Shown here: positions 1 through 7,431 of the stretch, in pieces
Position numbering within the stretch: the first letter of the stretch is position 1
Layout: the number at the start of each line of letters is the position of its first letter
Assembly: GCF_003852525.1 (NCBI RefSeq)
Contig: NZ_QAJL01000004.1
Coordinates: 221,064-285,063, forward strand
Source of the DNA: Pedobacter sp. KBW06
Lineage (GTDB): Bacteria; Bacteroidota; Bacteroidia; Sphingobacteriales; Sphingobacteriaceae
Direction of reading: 5' to 3'
DNA length: 64,000 nt
The notes under the pieces: model-generated
The model's input: only the letters and a program-made list of their open reading frames with translations
The model's database searches: none
Told to the model about the DNA's origin: nothing
Made by a program: the position numbers and the translations under genes

Positions 1-62
1 CAACCCCTTACCAACCCCTCAGCAACACCAATGCCTATACAAACTGTCCTATACTAGGATAA

Positions 63-254
63 GTTTACATATAGAAAGTAAATTACTGATTAGTGTTTAC
101 GTTGTTTTTTTGTTATACTAATATGGGTTTACAATGATAAATTTTATCACTGACATTAGTTTACCTAAAATTGCTGATTTTCCTATTCTGAGTTTACATA
201 GGCTGTCTTATACTACGTAAGTTTACATATTGTCCGATCCTGAAAAGACTTTAC
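63..254. repeat. Phased GTTTAC repeat array
   Basis: The hexamer GTTTAC begins at 63, 95, 127, 159, 192 and 221, so successive copies are 32, 32, 32, 33 and 29 bp apart. A weaker copy (CTTTAC) begins at 249. Bases between the copies are mostly unrelated, except that CTGTC(C/T)TATACTA precedes the copies at 63 and 221. There is no convincing reading frame in 1-358. Regularly spaced short repeats of this sort can be transposase-binding sites at the end of an IS21-type element or a multi-site operator. The sequence does not decide, and no transposase gene is inside the window. Confidence 0.6.
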
Positions 255-319
255 CCCCGGGAATCCGCCTGCATCTTCATCCTATTTTAGACAATGACTC
301 CAATGCAAAAAGCTTAGAA

Positions 320-356
320 AAGCAAAAATCCCGCTCTACTTATCGTAAAGCGGGAT
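320..356 (-). terminator. Rho-independent terminator of the tRNA array
   Basis: The arms ATCCCGCT (328-335) and AGCGGGAT (349-356) form an 8-bp stem. Read on the minus strand it is followed by a run of five T. It lies directly downstream of the last tRNA of the minus-strand array. Confidence 0.8.
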
Positions 357-358
357 CG

Positions 359-430
359 TAGCCCGTAGGGGAATCGAACCCCTGTTTCCAGAATGAAAAT
401 CTGGCGTCCTCACCCCTAGACGAACGGGCC
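359..430 (-). tRNA. tRNA-Glu (TTC), copy 2
   Basis: The minus strand folds as a full cloverleaf: acceptor GGCCCGT/ACGGGCT, anticodon arm CCAGA-TTTTCAT-TCTGG giving anticodon TTC (Glu), and T-arm with GTTCGAT. The 3' CCA is not encoded here. The gene is identical to the copy at 593-664. It is the promoter-distal member of the Glu/fMet/Glu/fMet array. Confidence 0.97.
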
Positions 431-470
431 ATTTTAGATTGCCTTAACCTTTACAGGTTACGAACCTAAT

Positions 471-546
<76 letters not shown>

Positions 547-592
547 CTATTCCTTTTTAAAACTTCACTAAGCCTCTGCTTAATGATTACTG

Positions 593-664
593 TAGCCCGT
601 AGGGGAATCGAACCCCTGTTTCCAGAATGAAAATCTGGCGTCCTCACCCCTAGACGAACGGGCC
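593..664 (-). tRNA. tRNA-Glu (TTC), copy 1
   Basis: Same 72-nt sequence as 359-430, with anticodon TTC. About 12 bases of 5' flank (GGCC-proximal TCTAAAAT side) are shared between the two copies before the spacers diverge, which indicates tandem duplication of a Glu-fMet unit. Confidence 0.97.
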
Positions 665-705
665 ATTTTAGAAGCGCCTTAATCTTATTAAGATCACGGC
701 TTCTT

Positions 706-781
<76 letters not shown>

Positions 782-838
782 CTATATACAATTTCGTAGC
801 TTTCGTTATTTGTTTAACTCTTGTTCCGAATTGGAATG

Positions 839-870
839 CAAAGATATAATTCGTTTCTTTGTGGTGCAAA
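839..870 (-). promoter_or_regulatory. Bacteroidota-type promoter of the tRNA array
   Basis: On the minus strand there is TTTG (867-870), a 20-bp spacer and TATCTTTG (839-846). This matches the Bacteroidota sigma consensus TTTG-N19-21-TAnnTTTG exactly. It points at the tRNA array. Confidence 0.75.
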
Positions 871-891
871 TTTATTTTAAAAAATATTTTC

Positions 892-1770
892 ATGTCACAT
901 AAAGCAGGTTTTGTAAGTATAATTGGTAAGCCCAATGCGGGCAAATCAACGTTAATGAATGCCCTGGTGGGTGAAAAGCTTTCTATCATTACTCCGAAAG
1001 CTCAGACTACCCGTCACCGGATTCTGGGAATAGTCAATGAAGAAAACTATCAGATTGTATTTTCTGATACTCCGGGCATCATAAAACCGCGTTACGGTTT
1101 GCAAGATTCTATGATGAGTTCGGTTAAAGGAGCCCTCACCGATGCGGATCTGATTTTGTTCGTTACCGACATTAATGAACAGTATGATGAGAACGATGTA
1201 TTGGAAAAGATTATTGACACCACTATTCCAATGATTGTCCTGATCAATAAGATCGACAATGCCACACAAGAAGAGGTAGAAGAGAAAACTGCTTACTGGC
1301 AGGAAAAACTAAAACCGAAGCATATTTATGCCATTTCTGCACTACATCTATATAACCTGGATGGCATCATGGAGATGGTATTGGACCATTTACCGGAACA
1401 TGCCCCATTCTATGATAAAGAAGACCTGACCGATCGTACCCAAAGATTCTTTGTTTCAGAAATCATCAGAGAGAAGATCTTTAACAACTATCAAAAGGAA
1501 ATCCCATATAGCACAGAGGTCGTGATTACTTCTTTTAAAGAAGAAGAAAAAATCACCAGAATCAGTGCTGAGATCATTGTAGAACGCGATTCTCAGAAAA
1601 ACATCCTGATCGGTAAAGGTGGTGCCATGCTGAAGAAAGTGGGTACCGAAGCCCGTAAGGATATTGAGAAATTTCTGGATCAGAAAGTATTCCTGGAGAC
1701 CTTTGTAAAGGTGGTCCCAGACTGGAGAAGTAAAAAGAACTATTTAAAAAGTTTCGGGTACGAAAATTAA
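892..1770 (+). CDS. era: GTPase Era, 16S rRNA/30S assembly factor
   Basis: Era is a membrane-associated GTPase that binds the 3' end of 16S rRNA during 30S maturation. The 292-residue product has the G1 loop GKPNAGKST near residue 10, the switch sequence TPKAQTTRHR, G3 DTPG, G4 NKID and a C-terminal KH domain with the loop IGKGGAMLKK. The ATG at 892 was chosen because it gives the usual N-terminus (MSHKAGFVSI). The open frame does extend 33 bases upstream, but with an atypical start and no family similarity. der follows 49 bp downstream with its own likely promoter. Confidence 0.96.
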   Translation: MSHKAGFVSIIGKPNAGKSTLMNALVGEKLSIITPKAQTTRHRILGIVNEENYQIVFSDTPGIIKPRYGLQDSMMSSVKGALTDADLILFVTDINEQYDENDVLEKIIDTTIPMIVLINKIDNATQEEVEEKTAYWQEKLKPKHIYAISALHLYNLDGIMEMVLDHLPEHAPFYDKEDLTDRTQRFFVSEIIREKIFNNYQKEIPYSTEVVITSFKEEEKITRISAEIIVERDSQKNILIGKGGAMLKKVGTEARKDIEKFLDQKVFLETFVKVVPDWRSKKNYLKSFGYEN

Positions 1771-1781
1771 GCTTACCTTTG
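1752..1781 (+). promoter_or_regulatory. Probable der promoter inside the era 3' end
   Basis: TACCTTTG (1774-1781) is a perfect -7 element straddling the region just after the era stop. Upstream is only a partial -33 element (TTTC, 1752-1755; 18-bp spacer). The inferred start site leaves a leader of about 30 nt before der. Confidence 0.5.
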
Positions 1782-1819
1782 CAACCCCTTAATAACTAAT
1801 ACAATTCATACCAATACAC

Positions 1820-3121
1820 ATGAGCAACATTATCGCAATAGTCGGAAGACCAAACGTAGGCAAATCTACCCTATTTAACCGCTTAACAGAGAGTCGCAAA
1901 GCCATTGTTGATGATTTTAGCGGTGTAACCCGTGACCGTCATTACGGATCGGCAGAATGGACAAACAGACAATTTACAGTAATTGATACAGGAGGCTACG
2001 TAGCCAATTCTGAAGATGTTTTTGAAGCAGCCATCCGTGAACAGGTGGTGATCGCCATCGAAGAAGCAACAGTATTGTTGTTTATGGTAGATGTGGTAAC
2101 CGGTATTACCGACCTGGATGACGAAATCGCACAATTACTTAGACGCAGTAGCAAACCAGTATTTATCGTTGTAAATAAAGTAGACAATACTCAATTGCAA
2201 AATGATGCTTCCGTATTTTACGGGTTTGGTTTAGGTGAGATCTATCCGATCTCTTCTATGACTGGTTCCGGAACAGGTGATCTGTTAGACGATGTAATCA
2301 AACACTTCGAAGATGTGGTAGAAGAAGAAAATGCTTTACCTAAAATCACTATCGTTGGAAGACCTAACGTAGGTAAATCATCTTTGATCAATGCACTAAT
2401 CGGTAAAGAAAGAAATATTGTAACTCCGATTGCAGGTACAACGAGAGATTCTATCCACATTCACTACAATCAATTCGGACATGAATTTATGTTTATTGAT
2501 ACTGCCGGACTTCGTAAGAAGACCAAAGTAAAAGAGAACATTGAATTTTATTCTGTTATGCGTACCATTAAAGCGCTGGAAGAAGCTGACGTGGTTATCT
2601 TAATGATAGATGCCATGGAAGGACTAGAGTCTCAGGACGTCAATATTTTCCACCTTGCAGAGAAAAACAAAAAAGGAATTGTGATCCTGGTTAACAAATG
2701 GGATTTAGTAGAGAAAGACAGTAAAACTGTCAAAATATTTGAGGACCAAATTCGTCAGAAACTACAACCTTTCACTGATGTACCAATTGTTTTCACTTCT
2801 GTAGTCAATAAACAACGTATCTTCCAGGCTATCGAAACAGCATTAGAAGTATTCAAAAACAGAGGAAAGAAAGTTCCTACTTCTAAATTGAATGATGTCA
2901 TGCTGCCAATTATCGAGAACTATCCTCCACCAGCATTGAAAGGAAAATACATCAAGATTAAATATATTACCCAGATCAACGGAACATCACCGATGTTTGC
3001 TTTCTTCTGTAACCTCCCTCAGTACATAAAGGAACCATATAAACGTTTCATTGAGAACAAACTAAGGGAAAATTTCAACTTTAGCGGAGTACCAATTCAG
3101 ATTTATTTCAGACAGAAATAA
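1820..3121 (+). CDS. der: GTPase Der (EngA), 50S assembly factor
   Basis: Der is the double-GTPase needed for 50S ribosomal subunit biogenesis. The 433-residue protein carries two tandem G domains: GRPNVGKST (about residue 9) with DTGG and NKVD, then GRPNVGKSS (about 181) with DTAG and NKWD. A C-terminal KH-like domain ends the protein. Its length is typical of the family. It lies directly after era and converges on the S41 protease gene with 7 bp between the stop codons, with no obvious terminator in the gap. Confidence 0.97.
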   Translation: MSNIIAIVGRPNVGKSTLFNRLTESRKAIVDDFSGVTRDRHYGSAEWTNRQFTVIDTGGYVANSEDVFEAAIREQVVIAIEEATVLLFMVDVVTGITDLDDEIAQLLRRSSKPVFIVVNKVDNTQLQNDASVFYGFGLGEIYPISSMTGSGTGDLLDDVIKHFEDVVEEENALPKITIVGRPNVGKSSLINALIGKERNIVTPIAGTTRDSIHIHYNQFGHEFMFIDTAGLRKKTKVKENIEFYSVMRTIKALEEADVVILMIDAMEGLESQDVNIFHLAEKNKKGIVILVNKWDLVEKDSKTVKIFEDQIRQKLQPFTDVPIVFTSVVNKQRIFQAIETALEVFKNRGKKVPTSKLNDVMLPIIENYPPPALKGKYIKIKYITQINGTSPMFAFFCNLPQYIKEPYKRFIENKLRENFNFSGVPIQIYFRQK

Positions 3122-3128
3122 AATACGA

Positions 3129-4709
3129 TTACTGCAAACTGGTTAATGCCTGTTTGACCATAGCGTCACTTAAATTAAGCGCCTTGTAATAACCGGCATC
3201 ACCCAGGTGGTATTTACACAACAACACTTTAATATCATTATAGATCAAAGGTCTGGCAGCCTGCAATAGCTTAGGCTCTATCACAATTCCCTTGGTCTGA
3301 ATATACTTCAACAGGTCCTTGTAATCCGCATCATTGATGTTAAAGGTTGCAAGGTTCTGTTCAATAAAAGAAGAAGTATAGCGGTTTGCAAGAACATCAT
3401 AGACAAAGTCAAATAATACTTTTTTCGCAATCAGCTTGGCATAGAACCGGTTAAATCCACTGGTATCCATTTTCACATAAACATCCGGCTGAATTCCACC
3501 ACCTAAGAATAACTTTCCTTTCTTAACGCTATCTTTTACACTTACATTTTTTGAAGTCAGCTCCCCATCATTAAAGCGATCCTCAATCTCATTCTGATAG
3601 GCATTGTAGCCCTTTTTATAAGATTTCTGGATGCTTCTGCCTGAAGGCGTATAATATCTTGCTATGGTCAGGTTTAGGGCAGAACCATCTACAAAAGGAA
3701 ACTGCTCCTGGACAAGTCCTTTTCCAAAAGAACGTCGGCCAATAATGATTCCCCTATCCAAATCCTGTACCGCACCGGCAAGAATTTCACTCGCAGAGGC
3801 AGAATTTTCATTGATCAGAATGGCCAGTTTCCCCTGTTCAAACTCTCCTCCACCAGTGGTAAAGTAATCCGTTCTCGGTTCGTGTTTGCCCTGGGTATAT
3901 ACAATTAATCTGTTTTCTGCTAAAATCTGATTCGCCAGCCCTGTCGCTGCAGTCAGGTAGCCTCCCCCATTGTCGCGAAGGTCAAGCACCAGTTTTTTCA
4001 TCCCTTTACCTTTAAGCGCCCGGACAGATTCTACAAAGTCCTGATCCGTATCTGCACCAAAATTACTGATGCGCACATATCCGGTTTCGGTATTGAGCAT
4101 ATAAGCTGCATCAATACTGCTTACTTTTACCCGTCCACGATTCACAGTAAAGAGTACCGGGCTTGGATTTCCCGGATGCAGGATACTTAATTTTACAGCA
4201 GTACCTTTCTTTCCTTTGATCTTACCGATCATTTTTTCTCTTGGCAATGCCCTTCCGCTTACAAAAGTAGTATCTATTTTAAGAATTTTATCTCCCTGAC
4301 GGATTCCTGAAAGAAAAGCAGGACCATCTTTGATCACATTGGTCACCAGCAAGGTATCATTAAGGATGTAATATTCAATTCCAATACCTTCAAAATTCCC
4401 CCCAAGGGCCTCAGCAAATTCATTCGCTTTTGCCGGAGGAAGATATACGCTATGCGGGTCCAGCTGATGTAACAAGCTATCTATAGGAAGGTGGTGTAAA
4501 CTATCTGCATTCACCTCATCAACATAGTTTTTATTAATAATATGGATGATTTCGTCTACCTTCTCTGTATTGTCGGCAAGATAACCGGCCTGCTTTTTAA
4601 CCTGAAATCCCTGATCTTTTAAGAACTTATACCCCACAAACATTCCACCTATCAGAACAACGGAATAAGTAAGGGCGATCAAAAGGTTATATCGGGTAGT
4701 CTTTTTCAT
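3129..4709 (-). CDS. S41 family C-terminal processing peptidase
   Basis: This is a periplasmic serine protease of the CtpA/Prc type (526 aa). The N-terminus has a single hydrophobic segment (LLIALTYSVVLIGGMFVGY) as signal anchor. A PDZ domain follows (GIGIEY...VTNVIKDGPAFLSGIRQGDKI). The TSPc catalytic core has the Ser of NSASASEIL and the Lys of SFGKGLVQ. Start at 4709 (MKKTTRYN) rather than 4748 places the hydrophobic segment correctly for export. It lies alone on the minus strand between der and murQ. The substrate cannot be told from sequence. Confidence 0.9.
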   Translation of the reverse strand: MKKTTRYNLLIALTYSVVLIGGMFVGYKFLKDQGFQVKKQAGYLADNTEKVDEIIHIINKNYVDEVNADSLHHLPIDSLLHQLDPHSVYLPPAKANEFAEALGGNFEGIGIEYYILNDTLLVTNVIKDGPAFLSGIRQGDKILKIDTTFVSGRALPREKMIGKIKGKKGTAVKLSILHPGNPSPVLFTVNRGRVKVSSIDAAYMLNTETGYVRISNFGADTDQDFVESVRALKGKGMKKLVLDLRDNGGGYLTAATGLANQILAENRLIVYTQGKHEPRTDYFTTGGGEFEQGKLAILINENSASASEILAGAVQDLDRGIIIGRRSFGKGLVQEQFPFVDGSALNLTIARYYTPSGRSIQKSYKKGYNAYQNEIEDRFNDGELTSKNVSVKDSVKKGKLFLGGGIQPDVYVKMDTSGFNRFYAKLIAKKVLFDFVYDVLANRYTSSFIEQNLATFNINDADYKDLLKYIQTKGIVIEPKLLQAARPLIYNDIKVLLCKYHLGDAGYYKALNLSDAMVKQALTSLQ

Positions 4710-4897
4710 GGTTAAATGCTGCGTAAAGTTATAAAATAACCCTGTCAATTAATAAATTAAGTCTTATTCATTTGTAATTGTTTTGATAAATTTCACGATT
4801 AACAGGAATGTTGCATAGTATCGTGTTATTTGAACTGATTTCCGGGAATATTTCCGGTTTAAAAAGAAAATCACGAATTTTATCAAAAAAACCATAT

Positions 4898-5704
4898 ATG
4901 ATAAGAGTAACTGAGCAGGAGTCAAAGTATAACAACATCGATCAGATGTCGGTACTTCAAATTCTTCAAGACATCAATAAGGAAGACCAGACAGTTCCTC
5001 AGGCGGTGGAAAATGCCATCCCACAAATAGAGAAATTGGCTGCCTCAGTTGCAGAACGTATGATCAGTGGAGGCCGTCTATTTTATATCGGCGCCGGAAC
5101 CAGTGGCCGCCTGGGTGTAGTAGATGCCTCAGAATGTCCTCCAACCTTCGGCGTTCCTTTTGATTGGGTAGTCGGTATCATTGCCGGTGGCGATACTGCA
5201 ATCAGAAAAGCGGTAGAAAATGCCGAAGACGATGTTGAACAGGCATGGATAGACCTTCAGGAATACAAAATTAATGAAAAAGATTGCCTGATTGGGCTGG
5301 CCGCATCAGGAACTACTCCTTATGTGGTCGGCGGACTAAATACCGCCCGTAAACACGGCATCTTAACCGGGTGTATCGTTTGTAATGAAGGTGGCCCTAT
5401 AGCTGCCGAGAGTGATTTCCCGGTAGAGGTAGTAGTTGGCCCGGAATTCCTGACCGGCTCTACCCGTATGAAATCAGGAACAGCACAAAAATTGGTTTTA
5501 AACATGCTTAGTACCACAGTAATGATAAAACTGGGTCGGGTAAAAGGAAATAAAATGGTAGACATGCAGCTGACCAACCATAAACTGGTTGATCGTGGCA
5601 CACAAATGGTAATGGAAGAACTACACATCGACCATGATCAGGCGGCAGATCTGCTCATCCGTTATGGAAGTGTACGTAAAGCTGTAGAAGCAGGTACTAA
5701 ATAA
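4898..5704 (+). CDS. murQ: N-acetylmuramic acid 6-phosphate etherase MurQ
   Basis: MurQ cleaves the D-lactyl ether of MurNAc-6-phosphate to GlcNAc-6-phosphate in cell-wall sugar recycling. The protein (268 aa from the ATG at 4898) has a SIS domain with GAGTSGRLG and the signature ASECPPTFG, whose Glu is catalytic in the family. GSTRMKSGTAQK follows further on. The frame is open back to 4808, but those 30 residues are atypical. No PTS or AnmK-like kinase for the substrate lies nearby. The next gene starts 11 bp downstream, so the two are probably co-transcribed. Confidence 0.94.
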   Translation: MIRVTEQESKYNNIDQMSVLQILQDINKEDQTVPQAVENAIPQIEKLAASVAERMISGGRLFYIGAGTSGRLGVVDASECPPTFGVPFDWVVGIIAGGDTAIRKAVENAEDDVEQAWIDLQEYKINEKDCLIGLAASGTTPYVVGGLNTARKHGILTGCIVCNEGGPIAAESDFPVEVVVGPEFLTGSTRMKSGTAQKLVLNMLSTTVMIKLGRVKGNKMVDMQLTNHKLVDRGTQMVMEELHIDHDQAADLLIRYGSVRKAVEAGTK

Positions 5705-5715
5705 TCTCATAAAAT

Positions 5716-6285
5716 ATGCACGAAATTGAGCCTTTCTATCTGTGGCGCGATGATTACATCGCTGCCGAAGATGAACGTTCGCCTTTTTACAATACGGAAT
5801 ACTCAGAGTTCTATTTCGACAAACAACTGTACAATTTCCTGATTCATCCACAATGGGATGACTTTGGATCCAATACACTATACCTTAAAGTTTTGTATAC
5901 GGATTACGACAGGAATTATGCCATCATCGAGTTTATCGGAGAATGGAATGATGCAATCGGCAACGACATTATGCTGTTGAAAAGAGAGATCCTGGAACTG
6001 ATGATCGATGAAGGAATTAATAAATTTATCCTTGTCGGAGAAAACATCCTGAACTTCCATTCTTCCGAAGATAGCTACTATGAAGAGTGGTTCCAGGATG
6101 TCGAAGATGGCTGGATCACCGGGATTAATTTTCAGCAACATGTAATCGATGAATTCAGAAGCGGCAATATTGACTACTACATAAACTTTGGCGGTCAGCT
6201 TGACGATTTGGCATGGAGAACATTAAAACCACTTCAATTATTTAAAAAAGTAGAAGAAATCCTGACAAAACGACTCGGGGCATAG
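5716..6285 (+). CDS. Conserved hypothetical protein, acidic, cytosolic
   Basis: This is a 189-residue soluble protein with no signal peptide, membrane segment or motif I can name. It is notably rich in Asp, Glu, Tyr and Phe (for example DDYIAAEDERSPFYNTEYS), with a central alternating hydrophobic stretch (YAIIEFIGEW). It starts 11 bp after murQ, suggesting one transcript. I think it belongs to an uncharacterised Bacteroidota family, but I cannot assign a function. Confidence 0.75.
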   Translation: MHEIEPFYLWRDDYIAAEDERSPFYNTEYSEFYFDKQLYNFLIHPQWDDFGSNTLYLKVLYTDYDRNYAIIEFIGEWNDAIGNDIMLLKREILELMIDEGINKFILVGENILNFHSSEDSYYEEWFQDVEDGWITGINFQQHVIDEFRSGNIDYYINFGGQLDDLAWRTLKPLQLFKKVEEILTKRLGA

Positions 6286-6287
6286 GT

Positions 6288-6318
6288 TTTGTAAGAAGAT
6301 AAACAATTAGTAACTTTA
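6288..6318 (+). promoter_or_regulatory. Promoter of the BI-1 family gene
   Basis: TTTG (6288-6291), a 19-bp spacer and TAACTTTA (6311-6318) match TTTG-N19-21-TAnnTTTG with one mismatch in the last base. The predicted leader is about 12 nt. Confidence 0.6.
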
Positions 6319-6336
6319 AACTAAAATTTAAATAAA

Positions 6337-7089
6337 ATGGATAACAACAATAATTACCAATGGGCACACAAATCTGTCATTGCAGAACAGCAAACCGGAA
6401 TGGTTGCCAAGAAGTTCTTCGCAAATGTGTTTCTATGGATGTTTGTAGCATTGAGTTTGTCAACAGTAGCAGCTTTGGTTATCTCTACTTCTCCAGCTGC
6501 ATTAAGCCAGTTGGTGAATTTTGAAACCGGACAAAGAACTGTATTAGGATATATAGCCATGTTTGCCCCTCTGGGTCTGGTATTATTAATGGGAGCTGGA
6601 TTTAGCCGCCTTTCTTATGGTGCATTATTAGGCGTTTTCGTCTTATTCTCTATCCTCTTAGGGGTGAGTTTGAGCTTTATCCTCTTAGTATACACCGCAG
6701 GATCTATTGTGGCTTGTTTTGCAGCAGCAGCAGGTATCTTTGGGATTATGGCCGTTCTTGGTTATACTACTGATGTAGATTTAAGTAAATTCGGACCAAT
6801 TTTAATGGTTGGTGTTGCGGGATTATTCATTGCCAGCATCATTAACATGTTCCTTGGAAGCCCTACTTTTAGCTATGTGATGAGCTTCTTTGGTGTAGCC
6901 ATCTTTACTGCCCTTACGGCTTATGATGTTCAAAAGCTGAAACGTATCGGTGCAGGTATTGAAGAAAATGGTGATCAGATGGTTGCTGCCGATGCTAAAA
7001 AATTAGCCATCATGGGCGCTTTATCACTGTATCTTGACTTTATCAACATCTTCCTGTTCCTATTAAGAATCTTCGGAAGCAGAAGATAA
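6337..7089 (+). CDS. Bax inhibitor-1/YccA family membrane protein
   Basis: This is a 250-residue inner-membrane protein with about seven hydrophobic segments, starting near residue 28 (FANVFLWMFVALSLSTVAAL). It has the family's C-terminal sequence FFGVAIFTALTAYDVQKLK followed by the last helix (LSLYLDFINIFLFLLRIFG). E. coli YccA modulates the FtsH protease and BsYetJ is a pH-gated calcium leak channel; which applies here is unknown. The gene has its own promoter and a hairpin terminator at 7116, so it is probably monocistronic. Confidence 0.93.
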   Translation: MDNNNNYQWAHKSVIAEQQTGMVAKKFFANVFLWMFVALSLSTVAALVISTSPAALSQLVNFETGQRTVLGYIAMFAPLGLVLLMGAGFSRLSYGALLGVFVLFSILLGVSLSFILLVYTAGSIVACFAAAAGIFGIMAVLGYTTDVDLSKFGPILMVGVAGLFIASIINMFLGSPTFSYVMSFFGVAIFTALTAYDVQKLKRIGAGIEENGDQMVAADAKKLAIMGALSLYLDFINIFLFLLRIFGSRR

Positions 7090-7115
7090 TCACAATTTTA
7101 CAGAATATTGTTCCG

Positions 7116-7150
7116 AAGGCCATGCAGATTTGCGTGGCCTTTGCAATTTT
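7116..7150 (+). terminator. Terminator of the BI-1 gene
   Basis: The arms 7116-7126 (AAGGCCATGCA) and 7131-7141 (TGCGTGGCCTT) form an 11-bp stem including one T-G pair around a GATT loop. A T-rich stretch follows. The position, 27 bp after the stop codon, fits termination. Confidence 0.7.
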
Positions 7151-7171
7151 ATATGCTTTAAGTGCTGTTTT

Positions 7172-7203
7172 TTTGGAAATCATTTTTCTTTGTTGCACTT
7201 TTG
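7172..7203 (+). promoter_or_regulatory. Promoter of the metH-metF operon
   Basis: TTTG (7172-7175), a 20-bp spacer and CACTTTTG (7196-7203; one mismatch to TAnnTTTG). Transcription would begin around 7208-7210, which is exactly the 5' base of the riboswitch P1 helix. The two predictions support each other. Confidence 0.65.
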
Positions 7204-7207
7204 CAGT

Positions 7208-7315
7208 GCTTATAGAGAAAGACGGAGGGATTAGACCCTGCGAAGTCTTAGCAACCTGTGCTTACAAGGTGCTACATTCTACTGGAACCGGACCATTGGC
7301 TCCCGAAAGATAAGT
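7208..7315 (+). promoter_or_regulatory. SAM-I (S-box) riboswitch upstream of metH
   Basis: The core is recognisable: P1 from CTTAT (7209-7213) with ATAAG (7310-7314), the conserved GGAGGGA followed by GACCCTG, then GAAGTCTTAGCAACC, and a 3' side ending CTCCCGAAAGATAAG. These match the SAM-I consensus, and the position before methionine-synthesis genes fits. SAM binding would lower metH-metF expression. The 116-nt expression platform offers competing pairings (AAAGTC 7317-7322 with GACTTT 7335-7340, or AGTCAA 7319-7324 with TTGACT 7353-7358). No T-run terminator is clear. Confidence 0.88.
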
Positions 7316-7431
7316 TAAAGTCAATCCTATACCGGACTTTTCAATAAGCTTTTTGACTGCGTATAAAATAGTAACCAGTATGATATTCATACCCGGAAGC
7401 TCTTTTCTTACGCGTTACCGGAGAAAACAAA

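Noticed and set aside
1-358. Possible CRISPR array, suggested by regularly spaced short repeats
   Set aside because: The repeated unit is only 6-7 bp, with no conserved 24-40 bp repeat and no cas genes. The period of about 32 bp is repeat plus spacer together, far too short for CRISPR.
7122-7313. 63-codon open frame upstream of metH
   Set aside because: It lies over the promoter and SAM-I riboswitch and has no protein-like similarity; the conservation there belongs to the RNA.
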